Assembly (NCBI GenBank): GCA_902497145.1
Contig: CABVDR010000013.1
Coordinates: forward strand, 1-45,508
Reading direction: 5' to 3'
DNA from: an uncultured Oscillospiraceae bacterium
Lineage (GTDB): Bacteria > Bacillota > Clostridia > Oscillospirales > Oscillospiraceae
DNA: 45,508 nt
Positions 34,315 through 42,149 of the stretch are shown piece by piece. The translations under genes were made by a program, and so were the position numbers. A model generated the notes under the pieces. The model worked only from the letters and a program-made list of their open reading frames with translations. It was not told the DNA's origin and did no database searches. Position 1 is the stretch's first letter, and every line of letters begins with the position of its first letter.

Positions 34315-35397
34315 TTGAAAAAAATTGCTGTCCTTGGAACCGGCAACATCGCGCAGACCATTGCGGTCGACCTAAAAGCCAGCGGACATGAAGTGCGGCT
34401 GTTTGCGCCGGAAAACCTCATCCATCGATTCCGCGATTTCGCAGATACCCAGGTCATTGAGTGCGTCGGTGCATTGGAAGCACGGGAACGCATCGACATA
34501 ATCACCTCGGATATCGACCAGGCGGTCGGCCAGGCCGATTACATCATCGTATGCGTGACGGGCAGCCACCATCAGGAGTATGCGCAGATGTTGAAGGGCC
34601 ATACCTCTGCAGAGCAGATCATGGTCACATTCAACGGCTGCATGGCCTCCCTCATCTACAAGAATGTGTGGGGGGATGACCCAACCTGCCCCATCTTTGT
34701 GGAATCCACCATCCCCCCCTTCAGCACAAGGCTGGCAGGTCCCGGTAAGGTACGGATGTTTGAGCGCCATCTTGCCCCTATCGCATTTTTCCCGGCTAGT
34801 GCGGCCGACCGCTACTTCAACCAGATCAAAACCGATCTCTATGACTTCCCAGGTCTCTACGCGGACGTGCTTGAATGCGGCCTAAGCCTGATTAACCCTA
34901 CCGTGCACCCCGGTCCCTGCCTGGTCAATCTAAGCAATATCGAAAAACCAGACTTCACCTTCTTCCTGTATGAGCACGGTTTCCAGCCCTCTGGTCTCAA
35001 GATCGACGTACTGCTCAACCGGGAGAGGCTGGCCGTCGGCAAGGCTTTGGGCTACCAGATCCATGCTTTGGAGGACTTCGCCGGGGTGGAAAAGATTGAT
35101 AATTGGGAACCCCTGTATGCTATGGGCCATGGCTGCCATGCGCTGACCTCCATTGCCGGTCCCAATGATATCAACTACCGCTATCTCACAGAGGACATCC
35201 CCGTCGCACTGGTCTGCTGGGCCTCTATCGGGGACTTGGCGGGGGTTGACACCCCCATTATGGATGCGGTTATCACCCTGATTGGTGTGGCCCACGATAC
35301 AGATTGGTTTGCCAACGGCCGCTCGGCCGAAAAGCTGGGGCTCACTGGCAAGAGTGTGGAACAGATCCAACGCTATGTTAAAACAGGAAAGATCTAA
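34315..35397 (+). CDS. NAD(P)-dependent octopine/nopaline (opine) dehydrogenase family protein
   Basis: 360 aa from TTG 34315, with AAGGAG eight bases upstream; a longer reading would add a non-homologous leader before the Rossmann start. IAVLGTGNIAQTIAVDL (residues 4-20) binds the nucleotide. The C-terminal octopine-dehydrogenase domain has NPTVHPG (His198, the expected catalytic position) and RYLTEDIPVALVCWASIGDLAG with GVDTPIMDAVI. Members join an amino acid and a 2-oxo acid reductively, or run in reverse and split the N-(carboxyalkyl)amino acid. The substrate is unknown. Cotranscribed with the lyase 62 bases downstream. Confidence 0.85.
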   Translation: MKKIAVLGTGNIAQTIAVDLKASGHEVRLFAPENLIHRFRDFADTQVIECVGALEARERIDIITSDIDQAVGQADYIIVCVTGSHHQEYAQMLKGHTSAEQIMVTFNGCMASLIYKNVWGDDPTCPIFVESTIPPFSTRLAGPGKVRMFERHLAPIAFFPASAADRYFNQIKTDLYDFPGLYADVLECGLSLINPTVHPGPCLVNLSNIEKPDFTFFLYEHGFQPSGLKIDVLLNRERLAVGKALGYQIHALEDFAGVEKIDNWEPLYAMGHGCHALTSIAGPNDINYRYLTEDIPVALVCWASIGDLAGVDTPIMDAVITLIGVAHDTDWFANGRSAEKLGLTGKSVEQIQRYVKTGKI

Positions 35398-35459
35398 ACT
35401 AAATGTTAAAAATGCAATTTGCATTAAAATAAAATTGAACTGAAAGGATGGAACGAAGC

Positions 35460-36773
35460 ATGAGCAAGACGATCTTCAGAGAACTTCTGGACAAGGAAGC
35501 CTCCCCCGCTCTGGGATGTACCGAACCGATGATGTTTGCGCTGGGAGGTGCAATCACCCGTAAGCACGCACCCGGCAAGGTGTTGCGGGTCGACATGGTG
35601 GGTTGCGGGCTCATGGTGACCGGCGTACAGGCCGTTGGCATTCCCAAGACTGGCGGGAAGACCGGCGCGTTCCTGGCCTCTGCAGTGGGCATTATCAACG
35701 GTGACGCCGATGCCTGCAAGGAGGTGCTGCACAACATCACCCCCAAGGATGTGGAGGCCGCCGAAGAACTGGTGAAGAATGCGGAGTTCACCCTTGACAT
35801 GGACAACAGCACCGGCAAGCAGGTGTATTTCAAGCTGACCCTTACCACCGATGAGCACGTAGCCACTGTAATTTTTGAGGATGAACACCACACCTGGACG
35901 TATCTGGAGGTCGACGGCAAGGTTTTGGTGGACAACCGCCGCCCCACGACTGAGATGCTCATCCCAGCCAATGATGTAGACTGGAATGAGTTTACCATCG
36001 AAAACATCTACAATTGGTGTAAAACCGCTGATATCAGCGAATTTGGCCGTGCCAAGGAGGCCGTGGCCATGAATAAGATCCTGGCGCAGGACGGTATCGA
36101 CAATCCCCGTGGGATTCAGACTGCCCGGGTACTGATGGACAATATTGAAAGCGGCTTCGTGGCACCCGACGAGATCACCCATATCCTCATCTGGGCCACC
36201 GCCGGTGCGGATGCCCGCATGGGCGGCAGTGATTATCCCGCCATGGTCAGCACTGCCAGCGGCAACCAGGGCGCTATGGTTGTCATGGGCCCCTGGGCCT
36301 GTGCGGAGTACCGCAAGTGCTCGGAGGAGGACGGCTACCGCGCGGTCGCCTTCGGGCTGCTAGTCAATACATATCTGAAGTATCTCTCCAAGGAATATGT
36401 CTACATGCCCCCCACCTGCTCCTGCGCCGCCACCAGCGCACCTGCCTCCGCCGCTGGTGTTGCCTTCCTCCACGGCCTGAGTCCCAAGCAAATCAATGAC
36501 ATGCTGTGCACCTGCATGATCCATATGGCCGGTGTGGTGTGCGATGGTGCCAAGCCCTCCTGCGCTTTCCGGATGTTCACGTCCTTGTTTGGCTGCCTGG
36601 AGGCCATGATGATGGCGGAAAAGGGTATCCGGGCCACCAACGTGGAGGGTTTTGTCCACAATGACATCAAGGTCACTGTGGAGAACCTGTACCGCCTGCA
36701 GCACGACGTCCTTCACAACAAGGTGGATGCAATCCTTTGGGATATTGTGAAGGAGCAGAAGGTCATTCACTGA
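35460..36773 (+). CDS. CyuA/YhaM (UPF0597) family iron-sulfur lyase: L-cysteine desulfidase or serine dehydratase-like
   Basis: 437 aa. PALGCTEPMMFALGGA near the N-terminus (Cys20) and the C-terminal PTCSCAATSAPASAAGVAF and VVCDGAKPSCAFR supply the cysteines that hold a [4Fe-4S] cluster in the family. Known members (CyuA) cleave L-cysteine to pyruvate, sulfide and ammonia, and the fold is that of L-serine dehydratase alpha. Pairing with an opine dehydrogenase-type enzyme suggests it acts on the amino acid released. ATG 35460 is chosen over 35448, which directly abuts the ribosome site AAAGGA. Confidence 0.85.
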   Translation: MSKTIFRELLDKEASPALGCTEPMMFALGGAITRKHAPGKVLRVDMVGCGLMVTGVQAVGIPKTGGKTGAFLASAVGIINGDADACKEVLHNITPKDVEAAEELVKNAEFTLDMDNSTGKQVYFKLTLTTDEHVATVIFEDEHHTWTYLEVDGKVLVDNRRPTTEMLIPANDVDWNEFTIENIYNWCKTADISEFGRAKEAVAMNKILAQDGIDNPRGIQTARVLMDNIESGFVAPDEITHILIWATAGADARMGGSDYPAMVSTASGNQGAMVVMGPWACAEYRKCSEEDGYRAVAFGLLVNTYLKYLSKEYVYMPPTCSCAATSAPASAAGVAFLHGLSPKQINDMLCTCMIHMAGVVCDGAKPSCAFRMFTSLFGCLEAMMMAEKGIRATNVEGFVHNDIKVTVENLYRLQHDVLHNKVDAILWDIVKEQKVIH

Positions 36774-36830
36774 TTCCTTCTTGATCGGTCGGAATAGTAT
36801 CAAGCTGTTATAAACTAAACCGGAGCAAAG

Positions 36831-36872
36831 GGCAGGCTGGATAACTCGAAAAGGGTTGTTCAGCCTGCCTTT
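36831..36872 (+). terminator. Terminator after the CyuA-family gene
   Basis: 15-bp stem with two mismatches (GGCAGGCTGGATAAC with GTTGTTCAGCCTGCC), then TTT. Confidence 0.7.
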
Positions 36873-36992
36873 CTGCGCTTATTTTGCCGTGCACTCCGCA
36901 TCTCTTACTCCCTCTTTTCTGAAAATACTAAAACTTTCCCAAGCAGAGCAGGTCAGGTAGGTAAAGCTTCCCGATAGCGGGAGCGCCACGAG

Positions 36993-37167
36993 GCCGCCTC
37001 ACACTCAGCCCAACGCTGCCCAAATGCCCCCGAAGAGGCGCTGGCCTCCCACCCAAAAAGCGGTACACAGGGCCGACACGTCCGCGACAGGGGCTTTCCT
37101 GTGGTCGTTCGGCTCTCCTCCCGGAGTGGGTGCGGGCTACGCCTGCAAATGTGCCAGGCTGCCGCTT
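36993..37167. repeat. R2 repeat, copy 2
   Basis: Partner of 31341-31543. The two copies bracket module 2 (transporter, regulator, dehydrogenase, lyase). Confidence 0.65.
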
Positions 37168-37343
37168 GCGGCAAGCCAGGTGCTCTGCTTGCCCCACCCA
37201 AGGGTGGGTAAACTGGTGTCCCCAGAAATCCTGGTTTGCAGTAAGTGGGTTGAGCTAGTGATGACAGTGTGGCCTCTTCTCTCTGAATTTGGGGCATGAG
37301 GCCTTCTTTTTGTTTATAGCGACGCAGATCCTGAACGGAAAAT

Positions 37344-37368
37344 CCGCCGACCCACACCGTGACCCACA
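37344..37368. repeat. Putative right integrase arm-type site
   Basis: Exact 25-bp copy of 25697-25721, 114 bp inside the right core, same orientation, again with two GACCCAC units 12 bp apart. Confidence 0.5.
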
Positions 37369-37482
37369 CAGGAAACGGAGCGGAGGGAAGCAACGGAGGG
37401 AACCGTGTCAAAGCAGACGCGGCTCCGGGCTAAACAGGCCGCAAAAGCGCTCAACGGAGCCAGTTTGTCACTCCTAATACGG

Positions 37483-37527
37483 TTCGTAATCAGCAGGTCG
37501 CGTGTTCAAGTCACGTTTCCAGCTCCA
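37483..37527 (+). repeat. attR: 45-bp duplicate of the tRNA-Thr 3' part
   Basis: Identical to 25572-25616. The preceding sequence cannot form acceptor or D-arm, so it is not a second tRNA gene but the original 3' end displaced by integration. Confidence 0.92.
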
Positions 37528-37530
37528 TAA

Positions 37531-37592
37531 AGCCACACCAATCTGGATATTTTAAGCGGGACGCTTAGAGTATCAGAGGGTGCGGCTTTTTT
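37531..37592 (+). terminator. Original chromosomal terminator of tRNA-Thr
   Basis: AGCCACACC pairs with GGTGCGGCT (one mismatch) around an inner hairpin TAAGCG-GGA-CGCTTA, then a run of six T. It starts four bases after attR, where the tRNA ended before integration. Confidence 0.65.
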
Positions 37593-37959
37593 ATTTTCCT
37601 GAAATTTGTGTTCTAAAAAAGATATTTTCGAGGTATTCCGGGGCCTCGGAGGGGCCTTCCCCTGGCTTGCCCCAGTTTCCGAGCCCCCGACAGGGATCAG
37701 CGCCCTATTTGAACACAGTCAGGGCACAAAAATCCGAAAAAATGATATACAAAAATTAGTGCGCCGGTTTGTTGGTTTCGTCAACCAGCAGGCCGGCGCT
37801 TTTTTGCTGCCCGGCGAATTCAAAAAGGGCACACACTTTTATGTCCGCTTTGCTGAATAGCTTTTTCGTGGATAAGATGGCATGATGGCGTTCACAAGCA
37901 GCAGCTCAGGAGCGGCCATTGAAAAAAGGCGTTTTGCACGGAGAAGGAGGTAAAAGCGC
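37593..37959 (+). other. Intergenic stretch with a strong terminator, possible small RNA
   Basis: No convincing gene. A 17-bp stem with G-U pairs (37761-37777 with 37783-37799) is followed by six T (37800-37805). Upstream, GGGGCCTCGGA and TCCGAGCCCC (about 37640-37690) could also pair. Whether a transcript ends here is unknown. Confidence 0.45.
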
Positions 37960-38547
37960 ATGACCAAAGAAACCTATTTTGAGGAGCTGTCCTGCGCCCT
38001 GCGGCGGCGGGAGCTGCTACCCCGGCCGGTGGAGGAGGACGGCCTGCTCCCAGTGGAGTGGAACGGCCGCGTCCTGTGCCGGGTCACGGAGGCGGCGGGG
38101 ACGATAATGAAGTACATGAAGCTCCTGGAGACGGCCCCGCCGCTGAAGGCGGAGAGCCTGGCAGACGGCTACCGGGTGCTGGCAGAATTCAACGGTACGG
38201 TACTGGCCGGGAAAAAGACCCTGCTGGGGGCTCAATTCGTCACCTGGGCCTGGGACTATGACCGAAGAGGCGTCAGCAACGGCCACTACTACATGGAGGA
38301 CTACCAAACCGCCAAGGAGGACTTCACCTTCCGCTCCGGGCTGATGGCCAGGGAGCAGGTTTTTGACCGGGAGCGGTTGGAGGAGCTGCGCCAGGCGGCA
38401 CAGGGCTTCCTATGCGGCGAGGGCCCCGCCTCCTACCGGCAGGAATTCCGGTGCCAACGCATTCTGGACCAGATTCGATCCCAGTTACCCGAACCGAAGC
38501 AAAATCAAATACAAAAAGAGGGACCAAGCATTGAACAGTCTATGTGA
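37960..38547 (+). CDS. Hypothetical protein of mobile-element type
   Basis: 195 aa. GAAGGAGG precedes the ATG. No motif I recognise; soluble, rich in charged residues, with a central WAWDYDRRGVSNGHYYMEDYQTAKEDFTFRSGLM and a polar C-terminal tail (PEPKQNQIQKEGP). It overlaps the next gene by 17 bp and heads a run of small overlapping genes ending in an antirestriction-like pseudogene. That layout is typical of conjugative-element accessory regions in gut Firmicutes. Function not assigned. Confidence 0.6.
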   Translation: MTKETYFEELSCALRRRELLPRPVEEDGLLPVEWNGRVLCRVTEAAGTIMKYMKLLETAPPLKAESLADGYRVLAEFNGTVLAGKKTLLGAQFVTWAWDYDRRGVSNGHYYMEDYQTAKEDFTFRSGLMAREQVFDRERLEELRQAAQGFLCGEGPASYRQEFRCQRILDQIRSQLPEPKQNQIQKEGPSIEQSM

Positions 38548-38803
38548 AGGCGGCGCCGACAAAGGCGCCGCCTTTTACTATGCCCGGCATTTATTTGCCT
38601 CCTGTACCCACAAGCTGTACGCCCCGGATCATCCGGCGGACGCCCCGCCCGTGCCGGTGTGCACCCGCTCAGACCTGTGCCGGGGCTGCCCCTACCCAGC
38701 CCATGGCTTCCTCTGCTGGAGCACCGCCGGGGAATGCCTGCGGACTAGGATGAAAAAAATCCATACGGGAGGGAAAACGGATGATGCACGCAGTCCTGAG
38801 TAA
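38531..38803 (+). CDS. Small cysteine-rich protein
   Basis: 90 aa from TTG 38531, overlapping both neighbours (17 bp left, 23 bp right), with AGAGGG upstream. Ten residues are cysteine or histidine within 70: FASCTHKLYAPDHPADAP, VCTRSDLCRGCPYPAHGFLC, GECLRTRMKKIH. The spacing suggests metal binding. Overlap and Shine-Dalgarno support it; the alternative frame here is a Pro/Ala-rich shadow. Function unknown. Confidence 0.5.
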   Translation: MNSLCEGGADKGAAFYYARHLFASCTHKLYAPDHPADAPPVPVCTRSDLCRGCPYPAHGFLCWSTAGECLRTRMKKIHTGGKTDDARSPE

Positions 38804-39585
38804 TTCGCGGCACCCGGAGTACGGCCAGCTCACAGTCCCTTTTCCCATCTCCCGGGGCGCCTATGACGACACGGTGGCAGCCCTGGCCTCTTTGGGTATC
38901 GGTGACCCGGTCGGCCGGGACTGCCGGGTGGATGAGCTCAACAGCAGTTTTCTCATCCTGAAGCGGCTGGAGAAGGTAGCGGTCAACGTGGACGAGCTGG
39001 ACTATCTGGCCAAGCGGCTGGACAGCTCTGACATCAATGAAGCCGCCAAATTCCAGGCGATGACAGTGAAATGAGGCCTGTTCGAGATGACTGACCTAAT
39101 CAACCTGACCTTCTGGTGTCAGCAGGCCACGATCATCACAGACTTTTCCGATTTGGAGGACATTGGCCGCCGGCACTATATGCCCCTGAACGGCGGGAGC
39201 TGCAGCACTGAGGAGCTGGAACGGCTGGATGCCCGCAAGGCGGCGCTGGATCTGATCCTCAACAGTGAAAGCACCTGCGTCACCCCCTACGGCGTGGTCT
39301 ATGACAACGACATGAAGCTGGAACACCACTACGATGGCCAGCACTTCCCATGCTATCTCTGTCAGCCCGCCATGCTGGTGGTGGGTATTTTCCCGAAGAA
39401 TGCGCCGGAGGGATCAAGCGAGACCACATGGCTGACCCTGACCTGTTCTGAGCAGTAGCTCAAGCGCGGCATACAGCAGTCCGGCCTGGACTTGGGCACG
39501 GCCAACATCCGGTATGAGGCTGTCATGCTTCCCTGGGAGGTGACGCAGGTGCTGGCCCCGGAAAGGGAAAGTCCCGTTGCCCTGA
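38781..39585 (+). pseudogene. Antirestriction (ArdA-like) protein gene, broken
   Basis: One frame runs from ATG 38781 (GGGAGGG upstream) through two in-frame stops, TGA 39072-39074 and TAG 39456-39458. Similarity in style continues across both: LGIGDPVGRDCRVDELNSSF, VNVDELDYLAKRLDSSD, then ITDFSDLEDIGRRHYM, VTPYGVVYDN, and finally RYEAVMLPWEVTQVLAPE. I recall this pattern from antirestriction-type proteins of Firmicutes mobile elements; the family name is moderately sure, the decay is plain. The frame then joins an ABC transporter fragment at about 39586. Confidence 0.55.
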
Positions 39586-39902
39586 ATATGGTCATTGCCC
39601 AGGACACCGAGTATGTCCTGCTGGACGAGCCCACCAACGACCTGGACATCTACCACGCCGCCAATCTCATGAAGACCGTCCGGCGGCTGTGCGACGAGCT
39701 GAGCAAGACGGTAATCCTGGTTCTCCACGAGATCAACTAGGCCGCCTTCTACTCCGACTACATCTGCGCTCTTCAGGACGGCAGGGTCGCCAAGTTCGGC
39801 ACTGTGGAGGAGGTAATGACCAAAGAAACCCTGTCGGAGCTCTACCAGGTGGACTTCAAGATCATGACCATCGCGGGCCGGCCTCTGTCCATCTACTATT
39901 GA
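39586..39902 (+). pseudogene. 3' remnant of an iron-siderophore ABC transporter ATPase gene
   Basis: Begins abruptly at MVIAQDTEYVLLDEPTNDLD (Walker B), lacking Walker A and the signature motif. LHEIN is followed by an in-frame TAG (39738-39740), and the frame then continues AAFYSDYICALQDG ... LSELYQVDFKIMTIAGRPL to the natural TGA at 39900-39902. The sequence is that of the YclP-type siderophore ATPase C-terminal half. It is fused in frame to the antirestriction pseudogene, marking a deletion junction. Confidence 0.8.
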
Positions 39903-39930
39903 AGCCTCCGAGTTTTCAGTACTTTTGTCG

Positions 39931-40591
39931 AAAAAGAGGCCGGCCTGGAGGCCGTCATGGCCTGTGGCCCCGACGTGATCTTCATTGGGGGCTGGCTGGC
40001 CGGCAGCTACGACGCCCTCAGCCAGATCGCCCCGGTGGTCTATCTGGCCACCGACAGTGACCTGGGTGTGGTGGAGAGCGTACGGCAGAACACCAGGGCC
40101 ATCGCCTCCCTGTTCGGCCTGGAGGACACGGCCGGGGAACTCATGACCGGCTTTGACAGCCGCGTGGCGGCCCTGGCCTCCTTTTCCGAAGGCCGAACCG
40201 CCATTGTGTGGGCCTGGTTACCAGCGGCGGCTTCAATGTGCTGGGCAACGACGGCCGCTGCTCCCTCATCGGCCGGGAAGCGGGCTTTGCCAACGTGGGG
40301 GCGGACGCCCAGCCCGGCACCTCCACCCACGGCAACGAGGCCAGCTTCGAGTTCCTCGTGGACAAGGACCCCGACTATCTCTTTGTTCTGGACCGGGATG
40401 CCGCCATTGGCACCGATGGGGCCAAGCTGGCCCAGGAAGTGGTGGAGAACGAGCTGATGAAGGGCACCGCCGCCTACCGGGACGGCAGGATCGTCTACCT
40501 GGCCCATCCCGCCGTGTGGTACACCGCCGAGGGCGGCATCACCGCGCTGGACCGGATGCTCCGGGATCTTGAGGATCCCCTGCTGAAGTAA
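39931..40591 (+). pseudogene. Remnant of a siderophore-binding lipoprotein gene (YclQ-like), frameshifted
   Basis: Lacks the signal peptide and first lobe. It starts around GLEAVMACGPDVIFIGG and runs to about 40205 (LASFSEGRTAIV), then shifts frame and continues GLVTSGGFNVLGNDGRCSLI through NELMKGTAAYRDGRIVYL to the stop at 40591. It follows the ATPase remnant as in intact iron-uptake operons. Loss of the 5' part and the frameshift leave no functional product. Confidence 0.8.
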
Positions 40592-40600
40592 ATACCGCAG

Positions 40601-40637
40601 AGCGGACCGGGATGAGCGCCGCTCATCCCGGTCCGCT
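40601..40637 (+). terminator. Hairpin after the siderophore-binding pseudogene
   Basis: 17-bp perfect stem AGCGGACCGGGATGAGC and its complement with a GCC loop. No T-tract follows. Confidence 0.55.
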
Positions 40638-40781
40638 GCCGTTCCGCCTGCGGAATGCTTCCGGCTCCTGTTCCGTCTGTTTGAATTGGCTATTTATTCA
40701 CTATACTATTTTTATAACGAATATATAAAAATAATTAACTGTTATAACTCCGGTATTATGGATATTTATACAGAATGACTA

Positions 40782-40810
40782 TTGCATTTTTATACGGGTT
40801 GGATTATACT
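40782..40810 (+). promoter_or_regulatory. arg operon promoter with overlapping ArgR-like box
   Basis: -35 TTGCAT (40782-40787), 17-bp spacer, -10 TATACT (40805-40810). The opposite strand at about 40783-40797 reads GTATAAAAATGCAA, close to the Bacillus ARG-box core GAATAAAAATTCAA, and covers the -35. AT-rich half-sites near 40700-40735 could be a second operator. ArgR repression by arginine is inferred. Confidence 0.6.
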
Positions 40811-40863
40811 GGGGACACATCAGCTGGGCGGCCGGCCTTGCCGCCCCACAGGAGGTCATCAAC

Positions 40864-42078
40864 ATGTCTGAGATCAAGAAAGTCGTCCTGGCCTACTCCG
40901 GCGGTCTGGATACGTCCATTATCATCCCCTGGCTGAAGGAGAACTACAACGACCCCGAGATCATCGCCGTCTCCGGCGACGTGGGACAGGGGGCCGAGCT
41001 GGACGGCCTGGAGGAGAAGGCCATCAAGACCGGTGCGTCCAAGCTGTACGTCGAGGACCTGACCGACCAGATGGTGGACGAGGTCATCATCCCCTCCATG
41101 ATGATGGGGGCCAAGTACGAGGACTATCTGCTGGGCACCGCCTTTGCCCGGCCCATCATCGCCAAGCGGCTGGTGGAGATCGCCAAGCAGGAGGGTGCCG
41201 ACGCCATCTGCCACGGCTGCACCGGAAAGGGTAACGATCAGGTCCGCTTCGAACTGGCCATCAAGCGCTTTGCCCCCGAAATAAAGATCATTGCCCCCTG
41301 GCGGGAGTGGGACATCAAGAGCCGGGACGAGGAGGTCGACTACGCCGAGGCCCACAACGTCCCCCTGAAGATCAGCCGGGAGACCAGCTACTCCAAGGAC
41401 AAGAACCTGTGGCACCTGTCCCACGAGGGCCTGGACCTGGAGGACCCCGCCAACGAGCCCCAGTACGACAAGCCCGGCTTCCTGGAGATGGGCGTCTCCC
41501 CCGCCATGGCCCCTGACGCCCCCGCCTATGTCACCATCGACTTTGAGAAGGGCTGGCCCGCGGCCGTGGACGGAGTGAAGATGAAGGCCAGCGACCTCAT
41601 CCGCAGGCTCAACGAGCTGGGCGGCGCCAACGGCATCGGCCTGCTGGACATCGTGGAGAACCGGCTGGTAGGCATGAAGGACCGGGGCGTGTACGAGACC
41701 CCCGGCGGCACCATCCTCTACCGGGCCCACGAGGTGCTGGAGCAGATCACCCTGGACAAGGACACCAAGCACATGAAGCAGAAGCTGGCGGTAGACTTCG
41801 CCGACCTGGTCTACAACGGCAAGTGGTTCACCCCCCTGCGGGAGGCCCTCACCGCCTTCGCCACGGACACTCAGAAGTACGTCACCGGCACCGTGAAGCT
41901 CAAGCTCTACAAGGGCAACCTTATCACCGCCTCCATCTCATCCCCCTGCACCCTGTACTCCGAGGATCTGGTCACCTTCGGGGAGAGCGACTACGACCAG
42001 ACGGACTCCCAGGGCTTTATCAACCTGTGGGGCCTGCCCGACAAGGTCCAGGCCCTGCGGGAGCAGGGAAAGCTCTGA
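40864..42078 (+). CDS. argG: Argininosuccinate synthase
   Basis: 404 aa. Joins citrulline and aspartate with ATP, the penultimate step of arginine synthesis. The N-terminal ATP-pyrophosphatase loop is LAYSGGLDTS (residues 9-18). Other family parts: GCTGKGNDQVRFEL, WREWDIKSRDEEVDYA, SRETSYSKDKNLWHLSHEG and RGVYETPGGTIL. CAGGAGG precedes the ATG. First gene of the arg operon. Confidence 0.97.
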   Translation: MSEIKKVVLAYSGGLDTSIIIPWLKENYNDPEIIAVSGDVGQGAELDGLEEKAIKTGASKLYVEDLTDQMVDEVIIPSMMMGAKYEDYLLGTAFARPIIAKRLVEIAKQEGADAICHGCTGKGNDQVRFELAIKRFAPEIKIIAPWREWDIKSRDEEVDYAEAHNVPLKISRETSYSKDKNLWHLSHEGLDLEDPANEPQYDKPGFLEMGVSPAMAPDAPAYVTIDFEKGWPAAVDGVKMKASDLIRRLNELGGANGIGLLDIVENRLVGMKDRGVYETPGGTILYRAHEVLEQITLDKDTKHMKQKLAVDFADLVYNGKWFTPLREALTAFATDTQKYVTGTVKLKLYKGNLITASISSPCTLYSEDLVTFGESDYDQTDSQGFINLWGLPDKVQALREQGKL

Positions 42079-42149
42079 GCGGAGACCCTGTCTGATATCT
42101 TTTTCCGCCTGCGGACGGCAAAACTCCGCGAGGCAAAAGGAGCGATACT

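Larger units (their letters stand above)
36873..37482. other. Gene-free right end of the island
   Basis: No supported gene. Contains R2 copy 2 (36993-37167) and the right arm-type repeat (37344-37368). Confidence 0.6.
25572..37527. mobile_element. Integrative genomic island at tRNA-Thr(CGT), about 12 kb
   Basis: Bounded by exact 45-bp repeats of the tRNA 3' part, with a tyrosine integrase just inside the left end, pointing towards the tRNA. Cargo is two metabolic modules with regulators; no relaxase, coupling protein, capsid or replication gene is seen. Base composition differs from the flanks, most clearly between 31.6 and 34.3 kb. Without transfer genes it would depend on helper elements, transduction or transformation to move. 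Confidence 0.88.

Noticed and set aside
36928..37411. Minus-strand frames at the right end of the island
   Set aside because: They consist of repeat R2 and the putative arm site; Arg/Gly/Pro-rich translation without start signal.
37483..37527. Second tRNA-Thr gene
   Set aside because: Only the anticodon loop to 3' end is present; the upstream bases cannot form the acceptor or D-arm. It is the displaced 3' part at attR.
37606..37860. 84-codon plus-strand frame after attR
   Set aside because: No Shine-Dalgarno site, starts at TTG inside AT-rich sequence and runs straight through a strong terminator hairpin.
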